Source of the DNA: [Bacteroides] pectinophilus | GTDB taxonomy: Bacteria > Bacillota > Clostridia > Lachnospirales > Lachnospiraceae | DNA: 64,000 nucleotides | Assembly (NCBI GenBank): GCA_025146925.1 | Contig: CP102260.1 | Location: forward strand, 883,001 to 947,000 | Direction of reading: 5' to 3' | Shown: positions 61,807 through 64,000 of the stretch, piece by piece | How the letters are laid out: each line of letters begins with the position of its first letter | Numbering within the stretch: position 1 is the stretch's first letter | Position numbers and translations under genes: made by a program | The notes under the pieces: model-generated | What the model was told of the DNA's origin: nothing | The model's input: only the letters and a program-made list of their open reading frames with translations | Databases searched by the model: none

Positions 61807-61831
61807 TTGAAGTCGCAATTTGCGACTTCAA
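61807..61831. repeat. Palindrome B upstream of the ORF6N gene
   Basis: TTGAAGTCGCAA, T, TTGCGACTTCAA: 12-bp perfect arms. In one frame LKSQFATSK. Differs from C at two bases in each arm, changed symmetrically. Confidence 0.92.
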
Positions 61832-61850
61832 AAATGGATTGGAGGATTCG

Positions 61851-62804
61851 ATGGCAAAAGATAATAGTGAATTGATTGACGTAAATTCAGATGTAAAGGA
61901 TAGGGTTATGGAAGTGAGTCATATTCAGAGTCTTATATATGTTATTAGAGGAAAACAGGTAATGCTCGATAGTGACTTGGCAATTTTGTATCAAGTTGAA
62001 ACAAAAACTTTTAATCAGGCTGTAAAAAGAAATATTGAAAGATTTCCTGAGAATTTCAGGTTTCAACTAAAAAAGGAAGAGTACGACTCTTTGAGGTCAC
62101 AATTTGTGACCTCAAAAGAAGGGAGAGGTGGAAGAAGATATCTGCCATATGTTTTTACAGAACAAGGTATTGCAATGCTTTCTGCGGTGCTGAGGAGTGA
62201 TATTGCAATACAAGTCAGTATCAGGATAATGGAAACATTTGTTGAAATGCGTAAATATATGGCAAACACGTCACTTTTGTATGATCGCATGAATGCAATA
62301 GAAGAAAGACAGATAACTTATCAAAATGAAACAAATGAGAAATTTGATAAAGTATTTGCATATATTTCTGACCACGAAGAATCACAGCAGAAAATCTTTT
62401 TTGATGGACAGATATATGATGCGTTTAGCTTACTGATAGATCTGGTAGCTAGTGCAACGAAAAGTCTTGTATTGGTCGATAATTATGTCGATGTGGGAAC
62501 TTTAAATATTCTGTCCAAGAAGAAAGAGAATGTATCGGTAACGATTTACACAGTTAGAAAAACCAGATTGTCAGAAAAAGATATTGAAACTTTCAATCAA
62601 CAGTATCCCAAACTTGAAGTGAACTACACAGGTGTATTTCATGACAGGTTTTTAATCATTGATGACAAAAAAGCGTATCACATTGGTGCATCATTAAAAG
62701 ATGCAGGAAAGAAATGTTTTGCTATAAGCTTATTAAACGATTCTGGTGTGATATATGATATTTTACAGAGGCTGGATATAGAAACAGAAGAAAACGAATC
62801 ATAA
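61851..62804 (+). CDS. ORF6N-domain protein with PLD-like C-terminal domain
   Basis: A 317-residue protein. ORF6N domain at residues about 20-120: SLIYVIRGKQVMLDSDLAIL, ETKTFNQAVKRNIERFPENF, LRSQFVTSK, YVFTEQGIAMLSAVL. A coiled linker follows, then a C-terminal domain with SLVLVDNYVDVGTL, GVFHDRFLIIDD and HIGASLKDAG, like a degenerate phospholipase-D fold. The first domain likely binds DNA; the second may bind or cut nucleic acid. The start at 61851 follows GGAGG by 6 bases. Palindromes A and B precede it, C lies within it. An intact relative of the split gene at 37729/48263. Confidence 0.85.
   Translation: MAKDNSELIDVNSDVKDRVMEVSHIQSLIYVIRGKQVMLDSDLAILYQVETKTFNQAVKRNIERFPENFRFQLKKEEYDSLRSQFVTSKEGRGGRRYLPYVFTEQGIAMLSAVLRSDIAIQVSIRIMETFVEMRKYMANTSLLYDRMNAIEERQITYQNETNEKFDKVFAYISDHEESQQKIFFDGQIYDAFSLLIDLVASATKSLVLVDNYVDVGTLNILSKKKENVSVTIYTVRKTRLSEKDIETFNQQYPKLEVNYTGVFHDRFLIIDDKKAYHIGASLKDAGKKCFAISLLNDSGVIYDILQRLDIETEENES
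62090..62116. repeat. Palindrome C inside the ORF6N gene
   Basis: TTTGAGGTCACAA (62090-62102), T, TTGTGACCTCAAA (62104-62116): perfect 13-bp arms encoding SLRSQFVTSK. Confidence 0.94.
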
Positions 62805-62815
62805 AGAGGGATAAT

Positions 62816-62865
62816 GACTTGGGGTGGGTAACACCCAAGTCCCCCCCAAGTCACCCCCCCAAGTC
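62816..62865. repeat. CCCAAGTC repeats after the ORF6N gene
   Basis: GACTTGGG (62816-62823) is inverted to CCCAAGTC, which follows at 62834, 62845 and 62858 in direct orientation, separated by C runs. It could fold as a hairpin or bind a replication or partition protein. Confidence 0.7.
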
Positions 62866-62931
62866 TAACAGACTGATATTACAGAAAGAATTCTATTGTT
62901 TTGTAATGAGGGTAGAAGCAAGAAGGATATA

Positions 62932-62972
62932 GCCGATGATAATCAATTCAATTATCCAAGTAAACATCGGCT
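62932..62972. repeat. Inverted repeat
   Basis: TAGCCGATG and CATCGGCTA with a 23-base AT-rich centre. Confidence 0.6.
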
Positions 62973-62997
62973 ACATTCCCGGGTACAATTGCAGTAA

Positions 62998-63046
62998 AGA
63001 CAGAAAGACACACCATCCCCTTTGTAGATGGTGTGTCTTTCTGTCT
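62998..63046 (+). terminator. Strong hairpin, 20-bp perfect stem
   Basis: AGACAGAAAGACACACCATC (62998-63017) pairs with its complement at 63027-63046, loop 9. A G-rich, not T-rich, sequence follows, so it may protect an RNA end or block read-through rather than act as a classic terminator. Confidence 0.7.
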
Positions 63047-63072
63047 GGGGGTCTCGGGGGCGTAGCCCATGA

Positions 63073-63178
63073 GCAGGTAGCACCGATGGCGCAGACAATG
63101 AGGCGGAAATAAAATCAGGGTACCGGAGGGGACCCTGATTTTATTTTTGACGAGTTGGCAAGCCAGCGGTACTACCTG
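63073..63178. repeat. Nested inverted repeats around a terminator-like hairpin
   Basis: The outer arms are GCAGGTAGCACCGATGGC (63073-63090) and GCCAGCGGTACTACCTGC (63161-63178), imperfect. Inside is AAATAAAATCAGGGT (63107-63121) with ACCCTGATTTTATTT (63132-63146), a perfect 15-bp stem ending in T. Confidence 0.7.
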
Positions 63179-63182
63179 CCTA

Positions 63183-63330
63183 TATCATCCCCACCACATC
63201 GGAAAGGGAATAGAAGATTTCAATAAGTAGTAGAGATGTGAAAAAAAGCAGTCCGAAGCGGTAAGCGAAGGGCTGCTTTTGTCTGTCTGACGGAGTCTTT
63301 TTTCCGTCAGGCTGACCTGTGGGGATGATG
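63183..63330. repeat. Second nested hairpin region upstream of mobC
   Basis: The outer arms ATCATCCCCAC and GTGGGGATGAT flank AAAAGCAGTCC/GGGCTGCTTTT and CTGACGGA/TCCGTCAG. No convincing gene; the GTG frame at 63319-63501 lacks a ribosome site. Together with 63073-63178 this may be an oriT or a structured RNA. Confidence 0.55.
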
Positions 63331-63693
63331 TGCCCTGCTGACGAAGCATCGCTTACACAAAGGCTACGAAGAAATACCAAGACGGATGCAGATGATAGCG
63401 GTTCTTATGGACAGTATAGCTATAACAGATACAGTTTAGACAACATCTGCAACCAAATGGCTACAAAGCAGAGCAACAGTAGAACCACAACAGGGGCATG
63501 ACACTGCAATTTACCGGTGCAGACCACAATTTCTATTAGTATGTAGCCATAATCCGGTGCAATCGTAGCCAAAACACAATAACTGAAAATACCAAAAAAT
63601 GAAGCCATGAAACAATTGGAAGAAAAGGCAGCAATGCCAATTCAACCAATGAGTTTTGTGGCTTTTTTTACAGATAAAAAGAAGGAGGACACT
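63331..63693. other. Spacer before mobC
   Basis: No supported gene. It contains AT-rich DNA and ends with AAGGAGG, the ribosome site of mobC. An in-frame ATG at 63607 could extend MobC by 29 residues but has no ribosome site. Confidence 0.4.
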
Positions 63694-64000
63694 ATGGGGA
63701 AACGAACAAGAGACGAGGTAATCTATTCTCGTGTGGATTACCGTGTAAAACAGGAATTTGAATCACAGATGAAGGAGAGCGGATATAAGACTTCCGCTGA
63801 TTTCATCGACTATCTGCTCCGGGGCAACAAGGGCAGGCAGATTGACGGGACAACATTAAAGCAGTTTATGGAGGTCATGAATGAGGTCTGCTACGAACTG
63901 AAAAAGCAGGGAGTCAATATCAACCAGCTGGCAAGGAATATCAATGCCTATCCGGATTTGATATCCATGACAGCATTTGAACCGTTCCAGAGAGTATTCC
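63694..64000 (+). CDS. mobC: MobC-like relaxosome protein (3' end outside window)
   Basis: The first 102 residues of a mobilization accessory protein. An N-terminal ribbon-helix-helix region (RTRDEVIYSRVDYRVKQEF, YKTSADFIDYLLRG) and the MobC signature KKQGVNINQLARNINAY are seen. MobC melts DNA at oriT for the relaxase, whose gene should follow to the right. AAGGAGG precedes the ATG by 5 bases. Confidence 0.88.
   Translation, partial: MGKRTRDEVIYSRVDYRVKQEFESQMKESGYKTSADFIDYLLRGNKGRQIDGTTLKQFMEVMNEVCYELKKQGVNINQLARNINAYPDLISMTAFEPFQRVF

Larger units (their letters stand above)
59805..64000 (+). mobile_element. Left part of an integrative element inserted in the pyrE-like gene (right end outside window)
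   Basis: Begins after the interrupted start at 59751-59804. Contents so far: a terminator hairpin, two 12-bp direct repeats, ParM-like and partner genes, HTH remnant, ORF6N gene, hairpin-rich DNA and mobC. mobC and a plasmid-type partition gene suggest an integrative conjugative or mobilizable element. Confidence 0.65.

Noticed and set aside
63319-63501. 60-codon frame starting at GTG
   Set aside because: No ribosome site; start lies inside an inverted repeat; polar sequence without recognisable domain.
1-64000. rRNA and tRNA genes
   Set aside because: No cloverleaf with TTCRANNC and matching acceptor arms, and no rRNA-like sequence, was noticed by eye on either strand; a covariance search would be decisive.

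Overview
The window looks like a chromosome segment of a Clostridia bacterium, most likely Lachnospiraceae. The reasons are a moderately AT-rich genome, gatCAB-lgt order, a DUF1836 gene, a YerC/TrpR-like regulator, an MscL with a C-terminal zinc ribbon, a PspA gene beside an SPFH zinc-ribbon gene, and insertion of serine-recombinase elements into the 3' end of rlmD. This is inference from protein content, not a database match.

Bases 1-20068 are ordinary core chromosome. They hold the end of a glutamate-synthase-like oxidoreductase, an AraC regulator divergent from a GH43 glycosidase, the amidotransferase genes gatCAB behind a T-box-like leader, lgt, an NYN nuclease-like gene, and a c-di-GMP pair (PilZ receptor and EAL phosphodiesterase). 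Then come a transglutaminase-like exported protein, mscL, a PHP hydrolase with a TrpR-like regulator, DUF1836, PspA and SPFH, the helicase pcrA, two small membrane proteins and rlmD.

Bases about 20069-57260 are layered mobile DNA. First is a 14.7 kb mobilizable element (20064-34803) built on a large serine recombinase. It carries an ABC exporter with a two-component system, three unknown genes, a CHC2 primase, a P4-type helicase with a -1 frameshift at a slippery heptamer, a MobV relaxase with a recognisable oriT, and the recombinase. It sits inside the rlmD codons for VETVVL, so rlmD has gained an element-encoded tail and the recombinase has gained what looks like the native rlmD end. Next are scars of older related elements: recombinase remnants at 36155-36835, 48926-50157 and 54838-55260, a YaaC-like gene, an HTH gene, and an orphan response regulator and kinase with a decapitated ABC permease. 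An ORF6N gene in this debris is split by a second 10.1 kb element (38139-48262). That element has a tyrosine integrase, an XRE repressor, an excisionase, a MobA/L relaxase, a pentanucleotide-repeat ORF and a 1502-residue cell-wall protein with two hypervariable segments. An IS256-family insertion (55777-57259) ends the block.

Chromosome resumes with a frameshifted MerR gene and a chemotaxis receptor. At 59751 the first codons of what looks like pyrE are interrupted by a third element that runs off the right edge. It holds ParM-like and partner genes, an ORF6N gene with a PLD-like C-terminus, hairpin-rich DNA and mobC.

The most unusual signals are: palindromes inside and upstream of both ORF6N genes, whose arms co-vary; two hypervariable segments with a first-two-codon-base substitution pattern in the surface protein; the gene-tail exchange at rlmD; the candidate frameshift in the helicase gene; and the 12-copy AGCAC repeat ORF.
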